A stretch of 64,000 bases of DNA, taken from the NCBI GenBank assembly GCA_964392245.1, contig CAYMOX010000016.1:5495-69494 (forward strand), in the 5' to 3' direction. The DNA is from JAAUUJ01 sp964392245 (lineage in GTDB: Bacteria; Cyanobacteriota; Cyanobacteriia; Thermostichales; Thermostichaceae). The translations under genes and the position numbers were made by a program. Every line of letters starts with the position of its first letter. Within the stretch, counting starts at the first letter, position 1. Positions 54,648-63,501 of this stretch are shown here, piece by piece. The notes below the pieces were generated by a model. The model made no database searches, was not told the DNA's origin, and was given only the letters and a program-made list of their open reading frames with translations.

Positions 54648-55472
54648 ATGACTGCCTCGCAACCGATCCCTGTTGTCGTGAACGGTGCCCTGGGACGGAT
54701 GGGGCGGGAAGTGGTGAAGGTGGTTTCTCAGGCCGCTGATATGTGCCTGGTGGGGGCGGTGGATCTGGAGCATGTGGGTGAAGATGTGGGGGAGCTGACC
54801 GGGTTAGGGAGGCTGGATGTCCCCTTAACGAATGACCTGCAGGCCCAGCTGCTGCTGCTCAGTCAGGAAGCAAACCCAGGCGTCATGGTGGATTTTACCC
54901 ATCCGAGCTGTGTTTACGAGAACATTCGCTCAGCCGTTGCCTACGGGATTCGCCCAGTGGTTGGGACGACAGGGTTGACACCGGAACAGGTGCAGGCACT
55001 GATCGCTTTTGCTGACAAGGCCAGTGTCGGAGGGCTGATTGCACCTAACTTTGCGATTGGCATGGTCTTGTTACAGCAGATGGCCGTGCAAGCCTGCCAG
55101 TATTTTGAGCATGTGGAAATTATTGAGCTGCACCACAACCGTAAGGCGGATGCTCCCAGCGGTACCGCCCTGCACACGGCTGAGCTGATGGCCAATCTGG
55201 GGAAATCTTTTAATCCCGCAGATGTGGAAGAAAAGGAAATGGTGGAAGGGGTGCGAGGGGGAGTGGTCAATGAAAATATTCGCATCCACAGTGTGCGGTT
55301 ACCTGGATTTCTGGCTCATCAGCAAGTGATCTTTGGGGGACTGGGGCAGATCCTGACGCTGCAGCACGACACAACGGATCGGATGGCCTTCATGCCTGGG
55401 GTGCTCCTCGCCATTCGCAAGGTGGTGCACCTGCAGTCGCTGGTGTACGGTCTGGAGAAAATTCTCAGTTAG
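54648..55472 (+). CDS. dapB: 4-hydroxy-tetrahydrodipicolinate reductase
   Basis: NAD(P)H-dependent step in lysine and diaminopimelate synthesis. 274 residues. N-terminal nucleotide fold VVVNGALGRMGREVV; catalytic ELHHNRKADAPSGTA (His pair and Lys); C-terminal VHLQSLVYGLEKIL. AGGAG lies 8 bases upstream of the ATG. It follows rpsJ by 49 bp on the same strand and overlaps the convergent xseA gene by 4 bp. Confidence 0.97.
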   Translation: MTASQPIPVVVNGALGRMGREVVKVVSQAADMCLVGAVDLEHVGEDVGELTGLGRLDVPLTNDLQAQLLLLSQEANPGVMVDFTHPSCVYENIRSAVAYGIRPVVGTTGLTPEQVQALIAFADKASVGGLIAPNFAIGMVLLQQMAVQACQYFEHVEIIELHHNRKADAPSGTALHTAELMANLGKSFNPADVEEKEMVEGVRGGVVNENIRIHSVRLPGFLAHQQVIFGGLGQILTLQHDTTDRMAFMPGVLLAIRKVVHLQSLVYGLEKILS

Positions 55473-56746
55473 TTAGCTTTGTCAGAAATCCCAGGGGCCG
55501 CTTCCACCCGCACATACACCTGACCTGCAGCCAGTTCCAGGATCAGGGGTGTCCCTGGGGGTAGGGAAGGATCTCGCAACCAGGCCCCATCTTGAGTTCG
55601 GATCAGGGCATAGCCTCGGCGCAGAACTGCTTTGGGATCCAGGGCCTGTAGGTGAAGCGAGAGGGATTGCACCTGGACTTGAGCCTGCTGTAGGCGTTGG
55701 TCGAGGGCAAAGCGAAGCTGATGCTGCAATTGCTTCTCTGCTTGCTTGAGCTTGCTGAGTTGCTGGTCCAAGCGCAAATGCTGGAGACGAGACCTTAACT
55801 CCTGATGTCGTTGCCGGGATCGCTGCAGGGCTGTGCGCAGACATGTGTGGAGATCTTCCTGTTGTTCCTGCAGTTCCATCCTTAACTGAGCCAGAGAAGG
55901 CACAACAATTTCAGCGGCAGCGGTGGGGGTATGGGCTGCGTAGTCGGCGGCCAGATCGGCCAGAGTCTCATCCCGCTGATGACCGATCCCCGTCACCACG
56001 GGGAGAGGACATTCGACAATCGCTCTCACCACCCGCTCATCATCAAAACAATCCAGATCTTCGCGAGCCCCCCCGCCGCGAGACAGGATCACCACCTCTG
56101 CCCGGCCATCCTGAATCAGGGTCTGAAAAGCATTGACAATGGACTCAGCCGCCTGATCTCCCTGGACAGTTGCGGGTGCCAACACCACCTGCAGACCCGG
56201 ATAACGGTAACGCCAGGTGCGCTGCATATCTCCCCAGGCTGCCGCTTGAGGGGAACTGATCACCCCAACCCAGCGTGGGTGGACGGGCAGAGGCAGTTTA
56301 CGGTCAAGAGCAAACAAGCCTTCATCGGCCAGACGGCGGCGCAGCTGTTCCCGTTGCAGAGCCCGCAGCCCTTCTCCCGCAGGCAGCATTTGCCAGATCT
56401 GAATCTGATAGGTACTGGACTTGGCGTAGAGGCGCATTTGCCCCAGGGCCAGAATCTGTTGTCCAGCTTTCGGAAAGAAGGTTAGCCCCAACACCTGGGA
56501 TTGCCAGACCACCCCCTTGAGCAGGTCGCCCGAAACTGGATCTGCCAGCGTTAAAAAAAGATGGCCATTACGGTGCACGCTGATGCTGGACACCTCTCCC
56601 GTGATCCAGAGGTGAGAGAGCACCGTATCCTCCGCAAGCAGATCCTGCAGATAGGTGGTGAGACCCTGAATCGAAATCACCCCTTGAGGAGCAGTACCGG
56701 AACCTAGCACCTCAAAACTGTCAAAGCTTGCTTCAGAAAAATTCAT
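55469..56746 (-). CDS. xseA: exodeoxyribonuclease VII large subunit
   Basis: Cleaves single-stranded DNA. 425 residues. OB-fold at the N terminus (LSHLWITGEVSSISVHRNGHLFLTL), catalytic-domain motifs VVILSRGGGAREDLDCFDDE and GIGHQRDETLADLAADYAAHTPTAAAE, then a Gln-rich coiled coil and a C-terminal domain with LRRGYALIRTQDG. The small subunit gene xseB is not in the neighbourhood. Confidence 0.95.
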   Translation of the reverse strand: MNFSEASFDSFEVLGSGTAPQGVISIQGLTTYLQDLLAEDTVLSHLWITGEVSSISVHRNGHLFLTLADPVSGDLLKGVVWQSQVLGLTFFPKAGQQILALGQMRLYAKSSTYQIQIWQMLPAGEGLRALQREQLRRRLADEGLFALDRKLPLPVHPRWVGVISSPQAAAWGDMQRTWRYRYPGLQVVLAPATVQGDQAAESIVNAFQTLIQDGRAEVVILSRGGGAREDLDCFDDERVVRAIVECPLPVVTGIGHQRDETLADLAADYAAHTPTAAAEIVVPSLAQLRMELQEQQEDLHTCLRTALQRSRQRHQELRSRLQHLRLDQQLSKLKQAEKQLQHQLRFALDQRLQQAQVQVQSLSLHLQALDPKAVLRRGYALIRTQDGAWLRDPSLPPGTPLILELAAGQVYVRVEAAPGISDKAN

Positions 56747-56833
56747 AACTCAGGCAGAAAGCGACAGGGTTAGATGCCAATAACCACAACCATACCAGTC
56801 CCCAAGTGTGCGACGATATGGCGGAAGTGATGG

Positions 56834-58096
56834 GTGGACACATACGTGCAGTGGATCGGTGTCGGTCTCCTGATTGGCCTGCTCTGGCTAATCTGGCAAC
56901 TGCGGGACATCTTACTGTTGGTATTTGCAGCAATTGTGATGGCGGTAGCCCTGGATACCTTCAGTCAGATCCCCCAAAGATATGGGTTTCGGCGAGGACC
57001 AGCACTGGCTATGACTGCTCTCACCTTGCTTGTTGGGGCCATTATGGTCGCTCTGATTGTGGTTCCTCCCCTGATTGAACAGTTGAATGGGCTCTACCAG
57101 GATATTCAACTGGGTCTCCAGGAGAATCCAGAGGAGTTAGCTAACTGGATTGCACGGGTGCAGGCATCAATTCAGAATATTCTCCCGATCCAGCTGCAAG
57201 TCACCGATACCGATGGCAATACCCTTTCGGCGGAAGAACAACTGCGCTCCATCTGGCCCCAGCTACAGCCCACTCTCTCGGATTTTTGGCGGCAGGCTCA
57301 GGGTCTGATCTCCTCCTCCCTCACAAACCTGGTGAGCCTATTTCTCGTCATCATCTTGACCATCCTGCTGCTGCTGGATCCGGTTGCCTATACTCGCGTA
57401 TTCACCCTGATCTTTCCAGCCTTCTACCGTCCGCGGATTGCATTTATCCTGCAGCAATGTGAAGTCACACTCCGCAGTTGGCTGGTGGGAATCCTGCTGA
57501 CCAGTGTGATGGTCACGCTTTTAAGTGCCACGGGGTTACTGATCCTGAGGGTGCCTTATGTCCTCGCCAATGCGGTCCTGGCAGGAATGCTCAATTTTAT
57601 TCCCAACATTGGTCCAACCCTGAGTGTTGTGGCTCCCTTGGCTGCGGCCCTAACCGTCTCCGCCTGGAAAGGGATATTCGTCCTGATCCTCTATGTCCTG
57701 ATCCAGCAACTGGAGAGTACCGTTCTGACGCCCGTGGTGATGTCACGGCAGGTGTCTCTACTCCCTGGACTGACGTTAATTGCCCAGGTGGTTTTTGCCA
57801 CCTTTTTTGGGGTTCTGGGCTTGCTGCTGGCGGTACCTCTGGCGGCGGTGTTACAGGTCTGGATCCGCGAGGCGCTGATTCGGGATATTCTTGACCCCTG
57901 GACGACCCCTCGTGCTTTAGCTCCGCGGATGTTTCCAGGTTCTCACCCCTTACCTCCCGTCAGCGAGGCTTATCTCGATCAACCCTCTGCCGGTGCTGCT
58001 GGGCCAGAAGACAGTGCTGGGGAGCCCCAAGGGCATGGCACAGGAAGCTCCCAAGCAGAGCCTAAGACTGCCCATGAACCGAAAAAGCTGACGTGA
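56834..58096 (+). CDS. AI-2E family transporter (PerM-like membrane protein)
   Basis: 420 residues, about eight membrane spans. Starts at GTG 56834. The region DILLLVFAAIVMAVALDTFSQIP and the later AGMLNFIPNIGPTLSVVAPLAAAL with EGTV-like loop (LESTVLTPVVMSRQVSLLPGL) are diagnostic for the PerM/AI-2E exporter family. The C-terminal 60 residues are soluble and Pro/Gly-rich. Substrate unknown; the family includes autoinducer-2 and other small-molecule exporters. Confidence 0.9.
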   Translation: MDTYVQWIGVGLLIGLLWLIWQLRDILLLVFAAIVMAVALDTFSQIPQRYGFRRGPALAMTALTLLVGAIMVALIVVPPLIEQLNGLYQDIQLGLQENPEELANWIARVQASIQNILPIQLQVTDTDGNTLSAEEQLRSIWPQLQPTLSDFWRQAQGLISSSLTNLVSLFLVIILTILLLLDPVAYTRVFTLIFPAFYRPRIAFILQQCEVTLRSWLVGILLTSVMVTLLSATGLLILRVPYVLANAVLAGMLNFIPNIGPTLSVVAPLAAALTVSAWKGIFVLILYVLIQQLESTVLTPVVMSRQVSLLPGLTLIAQVVFATFFGVLGLLLAVPLAAVLQVWIREALIRDILDPWTTPRALAPRMFPGSHPLPPVSEAYLDQPSAGAAGPEDSAGEPQGHGTGSSQAEPKTAHEPKKLT

Positions 58097-58465
58097 GACT
58101 GCCTCCCCAAGGCCCTGTCTGCAGATCAGGTCTTCAAGTCCACCGCTCATGGCCACCAAACCCAATCCCTGAAGGCATGAAATCAGGGATCAATTGATGG
58201 GCAGGAAATCGTGTATCGCTCTGTTAAAAACCCAGAACCACCTGTGATCTACGGCACTATAGTAAAGAATGTGCAGCCTTACTTCCAGTCAGAGCTCGTG
58301 GGAGTTTTCTGCTTCGCCTACAGTGATGAACCCAACAGACCGGACTTTCGAGGGTTGTGCAGCAGTTCTCTGGTGCAAAAGTTGGCTTGCGGCAGTACTT
58401 TCCCCTTGTAAAGATCCGAGTCCATAATCTGAAAACTGATTTGTACTCAATTGCGGGAGAAATCT
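58097..58465 (+). other. intergenic region without recognised gene
   Basis: A 369 bp gap between the AI-2E transporter gene and the universal stress protein gene. The only open stretch (58211-58411, 66 codons) has no convincing start signal or protein character. A GGGAG lies 7 bases before the stress-protein ATG. No terminator, tRNA or repeat is seen. Confidence 0.6.
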
Positions 58466-59308
58466 ATGGCCAGGTTTGAGACGATCATTGTTGGAGTGGA
58501 CGGCTCAGGAGCCTCTGAACAAATGACTCAGACCCTACTGAAGTTACCGCTCTTTGCCCATTCCCGGATCACTCTTTTGCATGTTGTCCCCCCTCAAATT
58601 TCTGCCGACAAGATGAAGTCTGAATGGGAACGGGGGAAGAAACTCCTGGCGGCCTCCCTGGATTCTTTCCCGGTCAAACCCGGGATTGAAGTCACCACTC
58701 AGCTGGTGGAAGGGGACCCCAAAATTGTGGTTTGTGAAGCTGCCGCTGCCGCCGATAATCCGCTGGTCATCATGGGATCTCGAGGGCGGAACCGTATCGC
58801 GGCGATTTTTGAAAACTCGGTCAGCCAATATGTGTTTCAGCTGGCCTCCTGCCCCATGCTGCTGGTGAAAGATGGCATTTTTATCAAACAAACCAACCGG
58901 ATCATGGTAGCGATCAGCTCCGCCCCCTCTTCCCAGAAAGCGCTGGAGTTGGCGATTGAGATAATTAAAGATGTTCCTGGAGGACAACTGTTTCTGGCCC
59001 GCATCCAACTAGATCCAGACAGCAGTACCCGTGACGCCGTCGTCGAAACAGCAGTAGCCACCCTCAAGCGCTATAACATTGCACACCAGGTATTCTCGGC
59101 TACAGGCGATCCTGGACCAGAAATTACGCGGTTGGCCGCCGAGAGTGGAGCGGATCTGCTGGTCATGGGCTCCCCTGACCGACGCCCGAATGCCGCCCGC
59201 AACCTGCCGGATCTGGATCGGTTACTGGGTAGTTCCACCTCTGATTATGTGCGAGTCCATGCCGAATGTCCGGTGCTGATGGTGCGGTCCAAAACGGACA
59301 CTGACTAG
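58466..59308 (+). CDS. universal stress protein, two Usp domains
   Basis: 280 residues from the ATG at 58466. The first Usp domain ends with the ATP-binding motif MGSRGRNRIAAIFENSVSQYV; the second has MGSPDRRPNAARNLPDLDRLLGSSTSDYV. Each begins with a beta-strand of the kind TIIVGVDGSG / RIMVAISSAP. A tandem UspA protein probably acts as a homodimer-like monomer that binds ATP. Role: stress response; no specific inducer shown. It converges on gloA with a 17 bp gap. Confidence 0.92.
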   Translation: MARFETIIVGVDGSGASEQMTQTLLKLPLFAHSRITLLHVVPPQISADKMKSEWERGKKLLAASLDSFPVKPGIEVTTQLVEGDPKIVVCEAAAAADNPLVIMGSRGRNRIAAIFENSVSQYVFQLASCPMLLVKDGIFIKQTNRIMVAISSAPSSQKALELAIEIIKDVPGGQLFLARIQLDPDSSTRDAVVETAVATLKRYNIAHQVFSATGDPGPEITRLAAESGADLLVMGSPDRRPNAARNLPDLDRLLGSSTSDYVRVHAECPVLMVRSKTDTD

Positions 59309-59325
59309 GAGTGGGGATGTGGAAA

Positions 59326-59766
59326 TCAGGGTTCTAAGGAGGCAGCTCCCACTGCAGCGGGTTGAGCTTCCTGAGCATCCTGAGACTTGAGCTGGATCAG
59401 TTCAATCTTGTAGCCATCGGGATCTTCCACAAAGGCGATCACTGTGGATCCATGCTTCATGGGACCAGGCTGACGGGTCACTTTACCCCCACGGGCCGCT
59501 ATTGCCTCACAGGTGCCATAGATATCCTCCACCCCGAGGGCGATGTGACCAAAGGCATTGCCCAGATCGTAGGCATCGGTGCCCCAGTTGTAGGTCAGTT
59601 CGATCACCGCCCCCTCGGATTCAGGACCATAGCCCACAAAAGCCAGGGTAAATTCGCCGCCGGGGTAATCTTTGCGACGCAGCAGTTGCATGCCTAAAAC
59701 ATCACAGTAAAAGGAGATAGAGCGATCCAGATCTCCAACTCGCAGCATGGTGTGCAGGATACGCAT
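59326..59766 (-). CDS. gloA: lactoylglutathione lyase (glyoxalase I)
   Basis: Isomerises the hemithioacetal of methylglyoxal and glutathione. 146 residues from the ATG at 59766, with the four metal ligands His5, Glu56, His74 and Glu122 in their canonical spacing (MRILHTML, GAVIELTYNW, FGHIALGVED, YKIELIQL). The usual 130-residue length is exceeded by a short Ala-rich tail. The frame opens 33 bases earlier. It lies 38 bp downstream of the lipoprotein gene. Confidence 0.96.
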   Translation of the reverse strand: MRILHTMLRVGDLDRSISFYCDVLGMQLLRRKDYPGGEFTLAFVGYGPESEGAVIELTYNWGTDAYDLGNAFGHIALGVEDIYGTCEAIAARGGKVTRQPGPMKHGSTVIAFVEDPDGYKIELIQLKSQDAQEAQPAAVGAASLEP

Positions 59767-59804
59767 GGCAAGGCTCCGCTTCACAACGAGATGATCCAAC
59801 CATT

Positions 59805-62444
59805 TCAGTTTGGGAGCTGGGATTGATCACTGTCAACAAAGAAGAGGGGACCCACGACGACATCATTCTGGAAGGAGATGCCAGGGGTGACCCGAAGGCG
59901 GGCAGTGGAGGGAAGGCCATAGGGATCGGCAGCCTCCAGATCGGTGGTGAAACCAAAATCCTGGAGAGTGGCCAGGGTGATGCGACTGAGAAAATTCTGG
60001 CCCACCGGTCCACCTGTGGAAGTCATCAGTTCTGTTCCCAGGCTGCTTTCCCGCCAGTGCCCCAGATTGTCCACCTGCACAGGCACATTCCCCACTCCCC
60101 CTAGAGCGTTATACTCTACTACTCCCTGATCACCGTTGTAGCGTGGATCCAATGAAGAGGGAGAACTAATCAGCGTGCGAGGGGACGAGTTCCAGAGAGT
60201 CCCGATCCCCAGGACATGAGCCATTTCGTGCAGCGCTACCTCAAAAAGCGCCCCAGCATCATTTTCCAGATCCTGAATATCGGCGGGATCAAACCCAATC
60301 CGACCGTAGGTGGGGAGGGCTGATCCAGACCGTAGTCTTCCACACGGACCCGCCTGCGCCACGATCCCACCCTGACCATCACTGAGGTTGCCAGCCAGCA
60401 AACTTCTGGCGGTGATCTGGAGCACAATATCGTCGATCGTGCCGTTGATCGGAGCTGGTGGAAAGATGCCATCGTTGCAGGCATTGGTCTTGAGATCCAC
60501 CACTTCATCGGGAAGATCCTCGGTGATCAGTCGACTCCAGCGCTCCGCCGCCTCCAGGATCCGCGCCTGTTGAGAGGGAGTCAGGGAATTATCTATGAAT
60601 TCAACCGTAAATTCAAAGGAGGGGGGATTAGAGGGAGGCACCCTCAGACAGCGGCAAAACTCTGAGGTGTTGGACTGGGCATCCGTGGCGGTGGCCGTAA
60701 TCCCTTGATCCAGGCGGGCTGTGAAGGGTAAGGAGTACGTAAAGCTAGCATTCCCAGAGGGATCGGTGGCGACTGAAATCTGACCCAGGAACCGTTGCCC
60801 CTCCCCGAACCCCGAAGCATCACAGCGATCATTCAGATAAAACTCCACCTCGTAGATGGCATTAGGTTGACTGTGCAGACGACCGGTAACCTCCGTGGGG
60901 GTGACGGACTCCAGCACCGGAAAATTTTGCAACCCATTCGGACCTGTATCTTGATCCTGATCATCATTGAGAGTGACTCCACGTTCGCCGACGTTGAGGA
61001 AGAGATCAATTCCGAGGCGGCCATTGTCAACAATAGAATTACTCTGCACCCGATTGTAATTGACAGGATCACCACTATTGGGGAATATTTCCAGACCATT
61101 AAATCGATTGCCCGTGATTTGATTATTACGGATCTGGTTATCACTGCCCAAAATGGCGATCCCAGCCCCGTTGGGATGTTCAGCTGTGCCCAGGACATTG
61201 TTTTCAATTGCATTCCGGTCTGAAAAAATGACTATCCCCGCCTGCGCAAAAGTCGAGTCTTCATCAAAAAAGCCCGAGATCTGCAACCCTCTCACCTGAC
61301 TCTCTCCCCCAGCCAGGATCAACCCATTCGCATTCAGTCCGGCCCGATCACCATTCAGTTCAATCACAGGTGTATTGAGGTAGCCAGGTTGAGTTCTCGC
61401 ATCAATTACGATCGGATCAAAAAGGGTTGACAATCGTGACAGGGGTTGAATTCGATACACGCCAGTGGTGGGATCGTACCCCGGATCAGTGGTGGGAATG
61501 GCAAAGCCGATGGTTTGCAATCCAGCCTGAGACTCAGCCGTGAACAGGGCATCCCGCAAAGAACCCGGCCCCTGATCTGCTGTATTGGTCACCACCAGAT
61601 CCACGGTGCTCACCCCAGGAATCCCTTCTCCAGGGATCACCAGGATATTCTCTAGACCGACAAGATCAGGCCGCCCCAACAGGTCGTTCATGCGATTAGC
61701 CATCTCGGTGGCATCCGGCCCCACCTGAATTCGAGCCAGAATAGCGGCCAGATCAAAGGTGTTGAGGCTGCCCCGCCCCAGATCCACAAAGTCGGTATTG
61801 ATCAGGGTGGGGATGGGATCCAGTTGCTCAGCACTAATCAGATCTGGTGCCCCCAGCAGTTGGTTAGCTCGTTCAGCAATCGTGTCAGCAGTTTTAGGAT
61901 CCACCTGAAGGGTGGCCAGCATCAGCGCCAGATCCTGGGTGGTTACCTGAGTGGGGTTGTTCAGATAAATCAGTTGCGTCCCCGCCGATGGAAGGGTTGA
62001 ACTCTGGTCAATCAGTTGAAGGGTACTTCCCTCCAGCTCTGGTACATTCCAGGCTCTCTGCAGATCCAGTTGCTCCAGTGCGGTCTCCAGGGTTGATCCG
62101 TAAGCGGTGAAGTCTGATGCAGCCGTCTGGGGCAATCGGGTAAACGTTATGTTCCCAAGGTGAACTGACTCAGGCGGATCGGCGAGTTGGGACAGCTCTA
62201 ACCTGACATCTGCACCATAAATCGATTGAGCAGTCTCTGTTGAGAACTGCAGGATCCCGTTTCGCACCGCACCCGAGGCCAGGATCACTGGGGATGAGGA
62301 TTCTTGAATGGTGGTTGTTGGGGTGAGACTTACTGGATCTGACCCACCTCCACAGGCTTTTAACGCCAGGATCAAACTCATGCCCAGACAGAAGGCGATC
62401 CCTATAAGAAGCTTGTGCATAGGGTGCGGATGATGGTTGAACAT
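59805..62444 (-). CDS. large lipoprotein with parallel beta-helix and zinc metalloprotease domain
   Basis: About 879 residues from the ATG at 62444 (62420 or 62495 also possible). The N-terminal hydrophobic stretch ends in a lipobox (LKAC), so a lipoprotein. It then has two related 38-residue helical repeats (residues about 165-260: DLALMLATLQVDPKTADTIAERANQLLG and DLAAILARIQVGPDATEMANRMNDLLG), a right-handed beta-helix region with Asn ladders (SDRNAIENNVLGT, SDNQIRNNQITGN) and a C-terminal domain with HEMAHVLGIGTLW, the HExxHxxGxxxxW zinc motif of leishmanolysin-like peptidases. Likely surface-attached protease or adhesin. Substrate unknown. Confidence 0.85.
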   Translation of the reverse strand: MFNHHPHPMHKLLIGIAFCLGMSLILALKACGGGSDPVSLTPTTTIQESSSPVILASGAVRNGILQFSTETAQSIYGADVRLELSQLADPPESVHLGNITFTRLPQTAASDFTAYGSTLETALEQLDLQRAWNVPELEGSTLQLIDQSSTLPSAGTQLIYLNNPTQVTTQDLALMLATLQVDPKTADTIAERANQLLGAPDLISAEQLDPIPTLINTDFVDLGRGSLNTFDLAAILARIQVGPDATEMANRMNDLLGRPDLVGLENILVIPGEGIPGVSTVDLVVTNTADQGPGSLRDALFTAESQAGLQTIGFAIPTTDPGYDPTTGVYRIQPLSRLSTLFDPIVIDARTQPGYLNTPVIELNGDRAGLNANGLILAGGESQVRGLQISGFFDEDSTFAQAGIVIFSDRNAIENNVLGTAEHPNGAGIAILGSDNQIRNNQITGNRFNGLEIFPNSGDPVNYNRVQSNSIVDNGRLGIDLFLNVGERGVTLNDDQDQDTGPNGLQNFPVLESVTPTEVTGRLHSQPNAIYEVEFYLNDRCDASGFGEGQRFLGQISVATDPSGNASFTYSLPFTARLDQGITATATDAQSNTSEFCRCLRVPPSNPPSFEFTVEFIDNSLTPSQQARILEAAERWSRLITEDLPDEVVDLKTNACNDGIFPPAPINGTIDDIVLQITARSLLAGNLSDGQGGIVAQAGPCGRLRSGSALPTYGRIGFDPADIQDLENDAGALFEVALHEMAHVLGIGTLWNSSPRTLISSPSSLDPRYNGDQGVVEYNALGGVGNVPVQVDNLGHWRESSLGTELMTSTGGPVGQNFLSRITLATLQDFGFTTDLEAADPYGLPSTARLRVTPGISFQNDVVVGPLFFVDSDQSQLPN

Positions 62445-62489
62445 CGATTTAAATTCATCAGGATCCGGTTCGGACGTAGGTAGTATATC

Positions 62490-62855
62490 GCACAAGAACG
62501 GTTAGGTTTCTTAGCAAAATCAGTATCCTAATCTCCTGCAAATTGGCTCGTTCTGCCTCTTCCCTGACAAGACTACGCAGCCAAATGTGGGCCGGATCAT
62601 AATGTTGCCGCTCGTGCCAGACTTGCGATATCTGAATGCAACCCAGCTTCATCGGCAGCTCAAGGAGTGCCAGGTTTGCCAATCCCGTCAGTTGAATCGC
62701 GAGACGATAGGGCAGGGTAGCAACTCAATCCGTTGTTGCCACACTTCCAGCGGATCATGGAAGAGTTTGCGCAATCGACCGAGGGCTCGACTCATGGCCA
62801 GCGGACTTGGCCCAATTTTTTCAGCACTCGTCCTGATCAGGAGCGGATTCCACCG
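62490..62855 (-). pseudogene. LysR-type regulator remnant, internal deletion and frameshift
   Basis: Read on the minus strand, the stretch 62850-62700 encodes the recognition-helix end of a LysR helix-turn-helix (AEKIGPSPLAMSRALGRLRKLFHDPLEV), then hits a stop. In another frame, 62680-62530 encodes the LysR C terminus (LPMKLGCIQISQVWHERQHYDPAHIWLRSL). About 200 residues of the effector domain between them are missing and the frames differ, so the gene is dead. It fills most of the 62445-62963 gap beside the tRNA region. Family assignment rests on the two motifs. Confidence 0.75.
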
Positions 62856-62963
62856 ACGCGTTGCAAACTTCGTAGTCTCAAGAGATTGGTGAACCGATCC
62901 CCTTGACAGTCTGTAGTACGTTATGTAGTATAAGTTCAGTCTCGTAATTGAGTTTTGCTTTAG

Positions 62964-63045
62964 GGAAGGTACCGCTAAGTGGTTAGTGACTGGCCTTGAA
63001 AGCGAGGGGTAGCTCTGCTGTAGGGGTTTAATTCCTCCACCTTCC
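62964..63045 (+). tRNA. tRNA-Ser(UGA)
   Basis: Acceptor arms GGAAGGT (62964-62970) and ACCTTCC (63039-63045) pair perfectly. The D stem is CGCTA/TAGTG, the anticodon stem has one mismatch and the loop CTTGAAA gives anticodon TGA (62997-62999) for serine. A long variable arm follows, as class II tRNA-Ser requires. The T loop reads TTTAATT, with T where C56 of TTC is normally found. CCA is not encoded. The T-loop change and the A-C opposition in the T stem make it somewhat degenerate. Confidence 0.85.
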
Positions 63046-63120
63046 TCCTCTCATTTATACATAGTTGATCGGGTTGGATCTCTTCATTGCGGATCGTGCT
63101 CGACAATGCAGGAGGTTATG

Positions 63121-63321
63121 ATGGTTCACGTGCGTTTTGAAGGTCGGTCATTTGACCTGGTAGAACAACACCTGCAGATCCACCCAGGAATGGATGACAC
63201 TGCCATAAAAAAGCAGATTGCTCAACATCTGGAGGTCCCATTGAATCGCCTCAATCCCTATGTGGTGGATCGGCGTCCGAGTGGAGATCTGATCATTCGA
63301 CCTGAGGCTGTTTACGGTTAG
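63121..63321 (+). CDS. small conserved-type hypothetical protein
   Basis: 66 residues: MVHVRFEGRSFDLVEQHLQIHPGMDDTAIKKQIAQHLEV and VVDRRPSGDLIIRPEAVYG at the end. A strong AGGAGG (63110-63115) lies 5 bases before this ATG; an adjacent in-frame ATG at 63118 is too close to it, and one at 63106 lies before it. Compact and charged, with a possible ubiquitin-like pattern. It looks like a real gene of a family I cannot name. It sits between tRNA-Ser and the tRNA-like modules. Confidence 0.75.
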   Translation: MVHVRFEGRSFDLVEQHLQIHPGMDDTAIKKQIAQHLEVPLNRLNPYVVDRRPSGDLIIRPEAVYG

Positions 63322-63362
63322 CCTTTCCACTTCCGTGCCCTCACCAAAAAAGCCTACATACT

Positions 63363-63430
63363 CTAGATAACGGTCCTAAGGTAGCGATATTCGAGCGATC
63401 GAATTAGTGAGTGTGATTCCAGATCTCTAG
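63363..63430 (+). other. tRNA-like module containing a 23S rRNA-identical segment
   Basis: CTAGA (63363-63367) pairs with TCTAG (63426-63430) to close a 68-base structure with an internal hairpin ATTCGA/TCGAAT (63389-63404). 63367-63387 is identical over 21 bases to the conserved 23S rRNA helix region that holds the I-CeuI site (core CGGTCCTAAGGTAGCGA), and ATTC resumes after one mismatch. Too few canonical tRNA features remain to assign an anticodon. Confidence 0.6.
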
Positions 63431-63501
63431 TAGAACTGGCACACATATCCACTGCCAACTGCAGGGAGGTAAGGATGACCGTAAAGTAAATCAGCTTTTT
63501 T

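Noticed and set aside
58211..58411. 66-codon open frame between the AI-2E transporter and Usp genes
   Set aside because: No convincing ribosome binding site and no domain or signal character; probably chance in a 369 bp gap.
63361..63430. A 23S rRNA gene or rRNA operon
   Set aside because: Only about 26 bases match 23S; the flanks are unrelated, and no other rRNA helix is recognisable.
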